Positions 37,046 to 49,300 of a stretch of DNA of 64,000 nt are shown piece after piece. A program made the translations under genes and the position numbers. The notes under the pieces were generated by a model. It was given only the letters and a program-made list of their open reading frames with translations, did no database searches and was not told the DNA's origin. Source of the DNA: Pholis gunnellus (taxonomy: Eukaryota; Chordata; Actinopteri; Perciformes; Pholidae); the NCBI GenBank assembly GCA_910591455.2, contig OU342820.1, positions 17,530,345 through 17,594,344 of the forward strand, in the 5' to 3' direction. Positions within the stretch are counted from its first letter, which is position 1. The number at the start of each line of letters is the position of its first letter.

Positions 37046-40000
37046 ATGGCAGACAGAAGGACTTTCAACGTAGTGATTTTGGGTCTTGGATTTTTGTTCA
37101 TTTTCACCGCCTTCACCACCTGTGGGAACATTGAAGTAAGTTCCACGTTATTACTGCTTTTTTTTGCACATCCAAACCTGAGTTTCTTATAAGTCACATT
37201 TGTTGCCTGAAGAAGACACTGAGCTGAGTTGGAACATATTTTAATGTCCCATAACACTGTTGAGATGTGCCCATTGTGCTTTTACACATAACATGTGTAA
37301 CTGTTAGAATTAGAACTATATTTCGGCAAATACTCTTCTTCAGTGTAGGTCCCTTTGTTTAATGTATCCCGAATAATTAGTATCTTTATGTAGATGCCCA
37401 TTAAACCATAAAACTAATTATTCTGGTTTTGTACACACATTTTGTTATTAAAACTTTGAATCTAAAACCAAAAAAAGCGAACAGGAGGAAACGCGCCTGT
37501 GTCTGGCGCACCTCGTGTTTCCAATTTTCTTCAATGGTCAGCGAATTGATCAAACCGGATGAATGAATTAAGGACACATGACCCCCATCTCGACCAGTCT
37601 AACCCCGCGCTTTCCTCTCATTTCCAGCAAACTGTGGTGAAAAGCCTGCGGAATGATACCTTCAGTGGGAGTGGGTACCACAGGTAGGTCACGCAGGTTC
37701 ACGTCCTCCACGCAGGACGTTCATTTGATGAGAGTAAAAACTTGACTGCTGATCCTCTCCCCCCCCCCCCCCCCCCCAATCACAGCCTCGGGATCATCTA
37801 TGGGGTCTTTTCATTCGCCAACTTACTTGCACCAGCAGTCGTTGCAGTAATTGGACCGAAGATTACTATGTTTCTGAGTGGCCTACTTTACAGGTAAACG
37901 TCGGCATGGTAGTTGCATACAGGAGGTTGACAGAGAGGTTGCTCATTGCTGTTCCTCGTGCGTTCTCTCTTAGTGGGTACATTGCCGTGTTCATCATCCC
38001 TTCAACATGGTCCTTCTACCTGACCTCTGTACTCATCGGGGTAGCAGCAGCCAGTAAGTTCCAAACAACAGATTTGTTTTTGGATTATGGTCTCAAATAA
38101 TAACGATGCTACGACTGTAACTTTATGAAATGTTTGCATCATCATGCAGATTGTAGTTGAGGCGATGATTAGTAAACAGTAAAGGAATGAATTGGAGCAA
38201 ATTATAGTCATTTAAGACAACTCTCTTTTGCTTCAGGAGCTTTGTTAAACCTGAGTTATAATGTCAAGCGAGATCAATGAAGTTATTCTATTTATATTGA
38301 TATTAGTTAGTTATTTTCCCCATTAATTGTTTAGTCTATAAAATGCCAGAAAATAGTGAAAAATGCTCATTATAATTACCGAAAAACTGCCAGATACGAC
38401 AAAGAAAGGCATCAAATCCTCACATTTGAGAAGTTGAAACTGGGAAATCATTTGGCATTTTTGCCTGAAGAATGCCAATAGAATAAACAATTAGTCAATT
38501 ATCAAATATTGGTTCATCAACGAATCATTTCAGTTCTAGCCCACATACCGACTCGCATCCCATTTACAACAAAATACTCCAGCTTGGTTCCTGTTTTATT
38601 TTGCAGCCTATTCAAGCACAGTGTTCAAAATAGTGTTTAATCATTCAAACAGGGATTATCATGACTGGGATGTGTTGCTGCGTAGAAACAGTACATCCCA
38701 AATTAGCCCTTAAATGGGTTTGGAGTTGTTTCTGCAGATAAATAGCGTGCAGCACTTTGAGCTTGGTCGCAGATGTTTGTGGAAATACTGAGAAAGCAGC
38801 TTTCTGCTGAGCATTCACTGGAAAAATGAGGGAAAAATGATCTGGGCCTGTTTATAAATGCAGCCTCAAATCATTGCACTAGTGATGAATTTTCCTCATG
38901 TCCCGGGGTGACTGTGTGGTTAGATGCATTACACACCAACACAGACAGATAATATTTCACTTCGTGTGGGCAATTAACTGACTGGTTACATTTTTCTCCC
39001 CCAAACGACCTCCCTTCCCCACAGTGCTCTGGACAGCTCAAGGACACTTCCTGGTGGAAAACTCAGAGGCTTCCACCATCAACAGGAACACGGGGATGTT
39101 CTGGGCTCTACTGCAGTGCAGGTATGCAGCTACTGACACAGTTACACTCCAGTCTTTACCTTTGGTATTCTCATTTTAAACACTTTAATACTTGTATCAT
39201 GCTGTCTGCCATCCTCTGAAAATGAGGCCTTTAGTCATTTTTCTTTTTTTTTTAAAGAATCTGAACATCCTGCTAATTTGCTTCCCAAAGCAACCCAAGG
39301 TTGCAAACAATGTAATCCTGCTATCATCACATTCAGTGCATAACACACAATTCATCACAATGTTTGCCATGTTTTCTTCCTCTTTTTGTTTGATGCAACT
39401 ATTTCAGTTGATCAAAGACAGAGCAGGCAGACTACTGTCAGGCCTGTATTTTTAGCCTGACAGGATATTACTGTATGCTTCATTTTAGAATATGTTTAAT
39501 AAATCCTGTTACAAATTGCCATATCTGTCAGTGAGTCATTGTTTTCTCTGCACAATGTGAAAACAGCCAAACCTCTTTAAACAGAGGTCTGCAGGTGAGA
39601 GTTTTGGCCTTTTCATCTCTTGCGTTCGCCCCACTGCTCTTGCACACTGGCTCTGACAACTAATTTGTATTTGTTAAAATATGCAAATTGAATTAGTATA
39701 ATAATTACATTGGCTGTCATCTGCTCCAAAGCTGACAACAGAGCAACGCTAATCTGCCTCTGCAGTGGTGATCCCTGCCACAGTAAACGTATGAATCACT
39801 TCTTCACAGGCTGCCGACACACACGTACTAAATGCAGTTACTGTTGTCTTTTATGAAGAAGCCCTGTTCAACCCCGCTGAGGCTCTGGGACAGACTAATT
39901 ACTCATCAACATTTTTAGTTTAGGTAAAATGTAATTAAAGACAGAAATAGATCACAGCGTTTCATAGGACGGCCCTGTTCACCATGAAAGGCAGATAAAC

Positions 40001-43000
40001 AGCTTAGAGAGAAGAAGAAAGACGCCTCTTCAGAGGCGGAAATGCAGATGATTGAGTTTAGAAAGGCAGCGCTTCAACCCCCCGAATACAGTCCAGTCCT
40101 TCTTGTGTTCTTCTTCTGTCCGTCACACATGATTTCTCAGATGACATTTTAAACAGCACTGCACGGCCATTGTTTTTGTTTTATTGACGCTGACACGTCT
40201 TAACGTCAAATGACTCAAAAGAGTTTAAAAATAAGTCAAGTGAGGCATAGAACAATGGGAGCTTTTTTCTCACTCGATTCACCTGCTTTGCTTTTTTTAC
40301 AGCATGCTATTTGGCAATCTTTACATTTATTTAGACTGGAATGGAAGGACAGAGATATCAGGTAGGGTTATACTCCAGTAAGTACGTAAGTCTTGCATGA
40401 TGATGAAAGCAAAATACCAAGAGGATTAAAGCACTGATTGGTTATTCTGAATATGCTCCGAGCTTAATGTTGTTAATATGTCTTGTGTCTTTTAATTAAG
40501 CGCTTTATTTTAATCTTCATCCCTCAGACGGCAGCAGGAAAACCATTTTTCTGTCCCTGCTGGTCGCCTCCATACTCGGCACACTCAGCTTCCTCATGTT
40601 GAGAAAGAGCCACCACGAAGAGGAGTTGCTCTCTGAAGAGGAAGGGCAGTCGCTGCTCTCAACTCGCGTGATGTAAACGAACATTCGAGACATAATTGCA
40701 CCTTTTTCACTGTCGTCAAAATCACTCCGAATATATTAAACTTGTCTGAACCACTATTGAAAAAAGGACAAGGAGGGTACGAACCTCAAGTGATGAATAA
40801 AAAGGGAAAGAGTGGACTGTTTCATGCGACGCAAAACAAAGTTATTTTCATCCGGTTGACTCTGTTAAACGATAACCGCACCACCTGACAAAGACATATT
40901 CTCAAATAACCCACCTTGGATTTTGTAAGGTTTGTCAAGATGACTCACCACTGCAGTTCTGCGAGAGTTATAAATCACTCTTGTCCTTCACGAAAATGCC
41001 CATTTTTCTGCGGATCATTTACATTTGGACACAGTCGAGCCTAATCACCGCACTTCACACAAGTAGGGTGCAATCAGGCCGATTTGTGTCGGCTGGGACG
41101 GAGACTCTCTCTTCGAGAGCGACGGCGGTTAAAGCCCCAAATTGTCCAGGCTCGACCTCTAACGCTGTATAAACTTGTATGGCTCGACTCTGAAGAAAGG
41201 TCAACTGAAAACACGATTGGCAGACATAATTCGACTGACATTAGTAGATCGTACAGAAATCTTGTCTTGTCTGTCTTGTGGCAGCAGCTTGTGTGTTTGG
41301 AAGCAGTTCTCTTCCTCTCGGATGCAGCTCTGTGACCCTGCTGAGTTTGCATGATTAGCAGCTTCAGCAGGAATCCTTCAGGGAGCCGACATTGACTGTG
41401 AAACGCTCCTTTTTTTGCAGCGTGTTGAGATTTTCAGGAATCAAGTGTCTTGGCTTTTTAAATCACTTCACCTGTTTGTCACTTGAATGAAGTTATGTCA
41501 TAGTGTGTGTGTGTGTGTGCAGTTAACTTGTGTTTATTTATTTCAACTCTGTCAAAGTGTATATTGATTTCTTTTGTGTTGTTTAGGTATAAGCACAGAG
41601 CAAACACCGCCATGCAGGATGCCAAGTCAGAATTCAGTAAGTATTAGTGTATTATTTACAAATACACAATAAACTACATGTACTAACAAGACTATACTCG
41701 TTCTGAACAGGTTTATATGTATCTCTGTGCTGTTGTTAGACACAAAGATCATTGAGGAGCTTCTTACATCTCAGAAAAACAAAAGATCTCAGAAAACTAA
41801 AAGTATAGAAAAAAGCATTTTTATGTGTATTTGTGAAGTAGTTTGTGTTTATATTGATCATCCACTTTTACTATAAAATGGAAAGTAAATTGATTTCCTT
41901 GTATACTACCTGCTAAGATAATATACTATGATGATTAGTATGTAGTACTTACTGTATACTAGTAGTATGTATTTGAGACACAGATCATCTGAGATGTTTT
42001 TCACAAAGTATGACAGTAAAGGGCAACAAAGACATGTTTTTTTATTTGACATAACCTCTAGTGCTCTGCACTTCACTGCTCTTAGTCTGAAACTAGTCGG
42101 CAGTTTTGTTTTCCTTCTTGTGAAAATGTCTTTCATGTGGATAAAAATCTTCTAGCAGTACAAGAGAGAGTGCAGAGAAACGGCCTCTTTCAGATCGTAT
42201 CTGTTTTAGCTGCACTTGCACCCGCCGTCGGTGCAGCCTGAAGTTGTTTGGATGATCAGATTGCTCTTTGTCTGGCGTGTACGCCTGCCTAAAACGTATC
42301 AGGATTATCGAAGATGCACACTGATTCATATCAAGAGGGCATCCAGGCATGTACAAACAGACCGAGTGGGATCTCTTCTTTTAAAGTCTGGATTCCCCTC
42401 CTGGTTGAAATTCTCCCCTGGGTGTTTTTCCACCTGCAGTTAGACGTTTGGCTTAATGAAACAGCATATTTTCACGTCTTTTATCTGCATTGAAGTTACA
42501 TTTCCAGAGGGTAACGGGGCCTTAACGTCTGCATTTCTATCCGAGCTCAATCCACTTGTTATCATTGTGCAACGTATTTATTAGCAATTCATATCCGTGT
42601 ATTGTGTTTCCCCCCCGTTCAGAAACCATCCTGCAGCTTCTGAAGACTAAAACTATACTGCTCCTGAGTCCCTGCATGGCATACAGCGGTAAGTCGCATG
42701 GAGAATGCATTAATGCAATACGCACCCTAAACCTCCGGTGAAGGCCGGCAGCTGCAGCGTGCCCCTCTTGTTTCTGCAGGCCTGGAGCTATCGTTCTACA
42801 GCGGAGTGTATGGGACGTGTCTCGGGGCCACCACGCAGTTTGGAGATTCAGCTAAAGGCTTGATCGGGATCTCTGGGATTGTGGTTGGCATCGGAGAAAT
42901 TGTGGGTAAGTTAACGTTCCTCTACCGGAGCTCGTTTAGGGGATTGAGAGCCACCGGAGGTCTTCTGCATTCATAAATACCGTATTTCCCGTCAGGTGGA

Positions 43001-43989
43001 GGCTTGTTTGGATTGTTGTGCAAGAACAATCGCTTCAGACGGACCTCGGTGGTGTTTCTGGGAATGGTCGTCCATTTCGTTGCCGTCTATTTGATCTTCC
43101 TCAACATCCCAGATGATGCTCCCGTCGTCTTTAATACCACCACCCAAATTAAACCGTTTCTAGCTCCTAGGTAGGTGATCTCTCTCACAATTTCACTACG
43201 AAGAAGGGTGAACATGGGGCAGGCCGGTTACAGCTGTGCTTTGTTTGTAACAGGAGTTGTATTTTCTCTTTCAGTGTATCCATTGCCCTGCTGTGCAGCT
43301 TCCTGCTCGGACTTGGGGACAGTTGTTTCAACACACAACTCTACAGCATACTCGGCTGTGTTTATGCTGAACACAGCACGCCTGCTTTTGCCATCTTCAA
43401 ATTCATCCAGGTAATCCCGAGTTGACAGTTCTCCGGCATTGTTAGCAGAGCTGTGCAAAGCTGGGTTAAGATGTTTGTCTCGTCAAGTATGAAATAAATT
43501 CACCTGAAGCCCCACACAAAGGGAAAAGACGAGACCCTCACACGTCTCTTAATCCCCCTCGTTTTCTTTGCTGCAAGAAATTGGCCGGTAACCAGAAATA
43601 AACCCTTTTTATATTCAACTGAAATTAAATTGCATTGTTTTGTCTGTTACAGCATGCACAGGTCTGTAAATCACTTGTCCTGTTTTCTTTGAGGAAAGAA
43701 ATCCGATACCAAAAGAGAGAAATGATATATTATATTTTTTGACCTCATTTTGAGAGAGCCAATCATTTAACAATACAATCACCTTATGGATCTTGTGGGC
43801 TGGACTTAAATACCTAAAACCCTCTCCTCTTGTCAGTCTGTTTTCGCAGCAGTGGCGTTCTTCTACAGCGGGTACCTGCTGCTCAAGTGGCAGCTGCTGA
43901 TGATGGTCATCCTGGGCTTCACCGGAACGCTCTGCTTCTTCACGGTGGAGCGGACGCAGAGCTTCTCCGGAGATTTGCAGGAATATTAG
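37046..43989 (+). CDS. mfsd11: UNC93-like protein MFSD11
   Basis: Thirteen coding exons: 37046-37135, 37628-37683, 37786-37893, 37974-38053, 39025-39121, 40303-40361, 40528-40672, 41587-41636, 42623-42688, 42780-42905, 42996-43170, 43275-43410, 43837-43989. Phases agree and give 446 residues (human about 449). It is a multi-pass membrane protein of the UNC93 branch of the major facilitator superfamily; substrate and transport activity are unknown. What is seen: NVVILGLGFLFIFTAF in the first membrane segment; GNIEQTVVKSL; a possible N-glycosylation site at Asn39; GIIYGVFSFANLLAP; VLIGVAAAMLWTAQGHFL; GMFWALLQCSMLFGNLYIYL; a charged central loop (about 195-230, EEEGQSLL); GLELSFYSGVYGTCLGAT; GIGEIVGGGLFGLL; CSFLLGLGDSCFNTQLYSILG; and AFAIFKFIQSVFAAVAFFYS. 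About twelve hydrophobic segments are expected. The start ATG is the first in the exon, before the conserved FN-V-ILG. It converges with kdm8. Orthologue versus paralogue is uncertain. Confidence 0.92.
37759..37777. repeat. Poly(C) run next to a splice acceptor
   Basis: Nineteen consecutive C on the sense strand form most of the polypyrimidine tract of the mfsd11-type intron ending at 37785, eight bases before the exon. Confidence 0.9.
38295..38545 (+). repeat. Teleost dispersed repeat copy
   Basis: Inside a mfsd11-type intron. The ordered words ATTAATTGTTTAGTCTATAA, AATGCCAGAAAATAGTGAAA, CACATTTGAGAAGTTG, CAATTAGTCAATTATCAAA and CAGTTCTAG match a very common percomorph repeat that begins and ends around ATTAATCG-type motifs and finishes near GTTGCAGCTCTA. 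Recognition is from memory; a single copy is clear in the window. Confidence 0.6.
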
Positions 43990-44315
43990 AAGGAGGACAT
44001 CTCTGTATCGGCGTTGATGGTTTTGTGGGAGGAGCTTTAAATGAGTACATTGTAGGTCGTATACGTTTGGATGACATTCACACTCTAAATAGTTTGAAGT
44101 ATTGAAACTTATTGAAACATTTGAAGTTGTCTTAAGCATAACATGGTTCAGCTTAGGTTGTACCTTGCACCGTCTGTACTAATAACCCGACACTACACAG
44201 TATCGTCGTTAATCATTAACATTGTCTTTTACATCGTTTGTCTTACTGTAGGATTTTAAAATAACCACTTTCCTTATCTCGTACTTATGTGCATCGCTTC
44301 CAGCTCAGGTTCCTT

Positions 44316-44615
44316 ATTAAAGGCAGTGTCATGATAGTTTGTGTCTAAAACTGATATTTTTAAAGCTGTTCATATTTTGACAGAATGATTGACAGTTTAA
44401 CAAAAAAATAGACGAGAGAAAATAACACAATATTTACTAATTAATGCCTGACAATCATTGTTCTTAACTTTTTATTTTGTGAATTTTGCATTTTGTCGAT
44501 GTTTTCCTCCCAATGTTGTGAATCTTTGATGAATACAGTTTTATGCTTTTCCAGTGATTTCATTGAACATTCTGAGCAGAACTCTTTACTGTGTTACGTA
44601 GCATTCTGTAATAAA
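44316..44615 (+). terminator. mfsd11: Candidate poly(A) signals of the mfsd11-type gene
   Basis: ATTAAA at 44316-44321 and AATAAA at 44610-44615 lie about 330 and 620 nt after the stop codon. Either could end the transcript; the second is the canonical hexamer. Confidence 0.5.
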
Positions 44616-46360
44616 CAGTTAAGATGGCGTAGATGTCGAACACAGTCAGGGCCTCTGAAAACCACGGACATAAGAGGCTCAAGCAATCCATAAATATGAA
44701 TAGAGGAATATTACTGAGGGCACGCTTATTCAGTTGCTTTTGACCTGTAAATCAGACAAATGGAGGGCTCACACTTTAATGTTCTGCTTCCTGACTGAAC
44801 CGAGTTTGGAACAGATTAAATGTTCCCCTCAGAAGGAAAACACAAGGCACTGTTTGTGTTTTACACCAGCCTGTGTTTCACATCTAAGTGGATTGTTTTT
44901 TTTCACTCGCCATAACGTAGCCAGTGTGTACGTCCAGTTTATTGTAACACAAAACAAGATAAATCTACCGGCTTTAATCCTGATTTGCCAGATTTATTTG
45001 AAAATCCACGAGGCCATTAATCAAAAAGAGGAGCAGGAGGAGAGCGCCTGGCTGGAAGAGAAAGGGTTATAGGCCCGGAGGTCCCACACTACTTCACTTG
45101 TAATTGAGTATTGATTACATTATAATGAGAGTAAGCAGTTTTGTGTGATCTTAAGTCAATTGTGCTGCCTACTTGACAACAACAAAGAGCTGATGGGCTA
45201 AGTGAAGTATACAGCGTTTACTCACAGAATTAAACTCCGCCGGGGTTCACGTTATTAGTTTAGATAACCTCGTAAGGAAAGTAACTAGGTTGGGATAAGT
45301 CTATTACCTGAACACCGGCTGATGCATCAGCTGTTCGTTATTCCACAATGTTTCATAAACCAAAAAACGTGACGCTTTTTATCGATAGCACTTTGTTTTC
45401 CTTTCTCACTCATTTTTCTAAATTGGAGTAAAATGTATTATAATTCATCCCCCCCCCCCCCCCCATCCATCCATCCTACACAACTCCTCAGATTTATCCC
45501 GCAGCCTTGATTTCCCAGCACACCACTTCAGTTGACTGTGCATTTGGCTGAAAGGCAGATGAAATGTGTACATCATCTACTTCATTGTGTCACACCCTCA
45601 CACACTTGCTGGTTCTAGTTAGAAGGTTTGATTGAAATGGACCTGTGGGAAACACGACCGGGGCTTGTTAGAGGTCTGAAATGTAAAACGAAGTGCTGCT
45701 GTCTTCGTAGTCGGGGGGTCGTGTTTTCTGAAGCTCGACAAGAGTTGTACTGTCGGGGTACTTCATCAGGGAGGCACCTTTTATTTCAAAGTAAGTCTGT
45801 GCCCAGGGGATTAATTCATTCATTCCCGTCTGTGACCTGCTTGATTGTCTCTGACTGTCAGTTTAACCAGAGAGCCGTGTTTACCGCAGCGTTATACCTG
45901 TAGCTCACTGGGTTATTAAATTTGAAGACTTGCCTCATTTCCATGAATTATGGAAATCACACATCTGAGGATAGTTGTATGAATAAGGTTCACAACACAA
46001 TTAAATATACCAATTTGAAAAGAGAAACACATCCCATCAAGTGAGATGACTAACAACTCTCTGTAATTATATGCAGGATGAGATGAGCACAAACAGTTTT
46101 AACTGCTCATTGTTTTTTTTCCCCTCTCCCCGCTGTTAGCTTTCCACACAATAGATGTTGCTGCAATCATGAGCAGCACAATTAAACTAATCACTCAGCA
46201 GCGAGTGTTCATTGCTCACGGATCAAAGGTTTGTGTGATCAGCGGTTGTCCTTAGATTCATGAGAATTAGCCTCGCATTAGTTAAAAACTCATAATTGAT
46301 TTCCCTTCAACAGAGTCAGAAAACAAGCTCAACTCAAATTGTTCTGTACAAAAAAATAAC
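44616..46360. other. Intergenic DNA between convergent mfsd11-type gene and kdm8
   Basis: No exon seen. It contains a 16-nt C-run at 45449-45464 followed by a short CCAT repeat. The rest is AT-rich. Confidence 0.5.
45449..45464. repeat. Poly(C) run
   Basis: Sixteen consecutive C followed by ATCCATCCATCC. Confidence 0.9.
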
Positions 46361-46366
46361 TTTATT
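46361..46366 (-). terminator. kdm8: Probable poly(A) signal of kdm8
   Basis: Plus-strand TTTATT reads AATAAA on the minus strand, only 20 nt past the kdm8 stop codon. The 3' UTR would be very short; no stronger hexamer is close by. Confidence 0.5.
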
Positions 46367-46385
46367 TTTAATCATGGATCTGCAG

Positions 46386-49300
46386 TCAGGACCACCAGAA
46401 GCTGACAGAGAAGCTGAGCTCTAAGGATCGGACATAATGCCAGTGTTGGACGGGGATGAACAGCACGTCTCCGGGCTGCAACACGCATTCCAGATACGGA
46501 GCCCGGGCGAACTCCGGGAAGCGCTCCGTGTCCGGGTTCTCCACCTCCACCTGCATGGAAGGAGTCAGAAATTGGAAAAGGCTGCATACATTGGCAGGCT
46601 CAACATGCACCACGTCTATGGACTGTCAACCCCCACCTGACTGGTATTGTGGAGGAGCTGTGATTGATGAGGGTACAGCTTGTCTGTGTCCTCTGGGGAA
46701 TATAGGCGAATGTATTTGCTTCCCACCACCTGGTGTACAAAAACAGGGAGAAATCCCACGTGGTAAACAAACAGCGGGACACATCTTTGACACTAACTGC
46801 ATTCATGAAATAGCCTTCATATCGTCACCTGAGCCAGGAAGTTCTGCTGAGGGTCTTGGTGAAGAGGAGACACCGTACCTCCGGGCCCAAACCACGCGTT
46901 AACGGTGATGTCGTCTTCGTCTCCTTCACCAAGGCAGCAATAGTCGGGAGGACGGATGTCGTCCTTCAGCTCTGGTATCTAAGGCAACGTCACATAAAAT
47001 CACACCAGGAGGGCTTTTCAGACCCGCTCGCTAGATTATAACTCGTCATTTCCCAGGAGGTAACATGCAATAGGCCTACAATACAATAAAATGGTAATTC
47101 CACATCTCATTCTATTGGATGGATTGTCATGAATTGTACATTTTAACAAGTTTGGTGAAACATTCCTCTATTTTTTTTAGGTTTCCTTTATTTGTCATTT
47201 TACAACAACGGGTTGCACAATGAAATTTAACTTACACACACGTAGAACATATATACACATTTTAAAATGAAAATAAAATGACAAAATAAAACAATATATA
47301 GTCCTTTATAAAATCCTTATGTACTTTGGTTATAGTTTATACAACTATTTAAGACCAAATACATGACATTCCCATCAGCCTCAGCTGTATGTTCTGGTTC
47401 ATGCTAATTAGCAAATGTTAGCATGCTAACATTTAAATAAAATAAAGTGCTCACTATGAATATCTATAGCGAGCATTTCTATTGCCTCACACGATGGCGA
47501 AGGCTGAGCTCGTAACGGAGTAAAGAAACCAAGACTCCAAGTTCACAGTACACTGACATCATGTACTCCAAAGTTATCTGCACATAATATCGCTTTTGGT
47601 CATTATTCTTATAAATAGTAAGACATTATATAAGAATAGAAAGAAAAGAACACAAATTATAATCAAGATGTGTGAATTATCTAAAGGGAAACATTGAATT
47701 TGTCTTCTTAATCCGTGTAATTAACATGTGATGAGCTGATTACTCCTGAAGGATGAGGATATTGTGTGAAAGATCATTCTGTTCTAATAAACTGCCCAAA
47801 ATACATAACTTTTAGCTCGACAAGGTGCCCTTTTAGTAAAGTTCAATCCAGACAATGTATTGACGTGTGCGGTAAAATTAGGACTCACAGTCAATACTGT
47901 TCAAAACAACGCGGTGGGAAGATGACAGCTGGGAATGAGGAGCATTCAATTCTTCACGTTCCCAAAAAATATAACCTGAATAATCAACTGGTAAACTGAC
48001 ACAATGAAGAGAGTAATATTTCGGTAACGATGTCGTCAGAGAAGAGGATGCCATACCTGATCAAAGAGCTGGTGTTGAGCGAGATAACCCAAACCTTTGA
48101 CTCCCTCCTGGCAGAGTTTGATCCGCAAAGTAAAAATCAGAATAGCGCGTTAGAAACCACGTAGAGATCGTTCTTTGTTAACAGCAACACTCGATGCGGA
48201 TGCGCTTACTTTATTCAAAATGTATCGGTCAATGAACTCATTGACCGTGAGCAGCGTCTGTGACCATTCCTCGTCCGTGTACCTGGAGCCCACCTCAACG
48301 GGAACAGTCCGGCAGCCGGCAACAGACCTCAGGTATGCGATGCTTTTGTGGGAGGGAGAAGAACCAACGAGTCAATCGTTACTGTAAAACAACAATTAAA
48401 AGTCACACATCTGGCCATTGAAGGATTCGAAGCCCTGCCGAGACTAAATCTGCCCACGTGTGCACTTGTGGGCGTGGTCCTCCACCATCAGAGCCGTGTG
48501 TCAGGTGTCAGGAGTGAATAGTCAGCTGTTGGGAGTCGGCAGTGAGAGGGAGGACAGTGAGGGATAATCCTAAACGTTATATCAGACTCTGGTGGCAGAC
48601 AGAGTCAGCCATCAGAGACGTTTCCATGAGTAAACCAACATCAAGTCACTTCATAGTCAAGAGTGAATCTTACACCACACATCATAGTGCCAGGTTAAAA
48701 GAAAACAACAGATGTGAGTCATATGTTACATGACAGTCAGTGGTGCTTCGGTACCAGAGCGCTGCAGGTTTTCTGTCCTCACCGCTAGATAGGAACACTC
48801 GGCTGGCATCACACTCTTAAATCAGTGTGATTAGAATGAACATACGGTTTGGTGGTAGTGTTTCACCATGATGGGAGGACGAGTGATGTACATATCAACA
48901 CCGTGAGTTTGTTTTCACGACGATGCATTTTAGAATAATCTTTGATTTTCTGGCAGACCTTCCGGTGGAGAGTTTGAGTAAAGAGTTTAACATCCCAGTA
49001 CTGATGGACGGGGATGTAACAGGGAAAACAGCTGACATGGTGATGTCATCTTTGTTCTTTAATTGAACCAAAAAAAAAACAAACCTCCAGGGGTGTTGGT
49101 TGAGGGCGGGCCAGTGCTCAATGATCCCCTCTAAAATGACTGGTTTGAGGGGGAGCAGGTAGTTGGTGCTGAAGCTCTCCAGTGAAGGACACTTTATCCT
49201 GGGAACTGCCGACTCCTCTCTGATCACGGGAACACGTGGGCACTCCAGCTTCACTCTCTTAATGATGCAACAACAACAAGGGTTTGTCAAGTCTTTAATT

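Noticed and set aside
43615..44139. 174-codon minus-strand open frame
   Set aside because: It is antisense to the last exon and 3' UTR of the mfsd11-type gene; no family resemblance.
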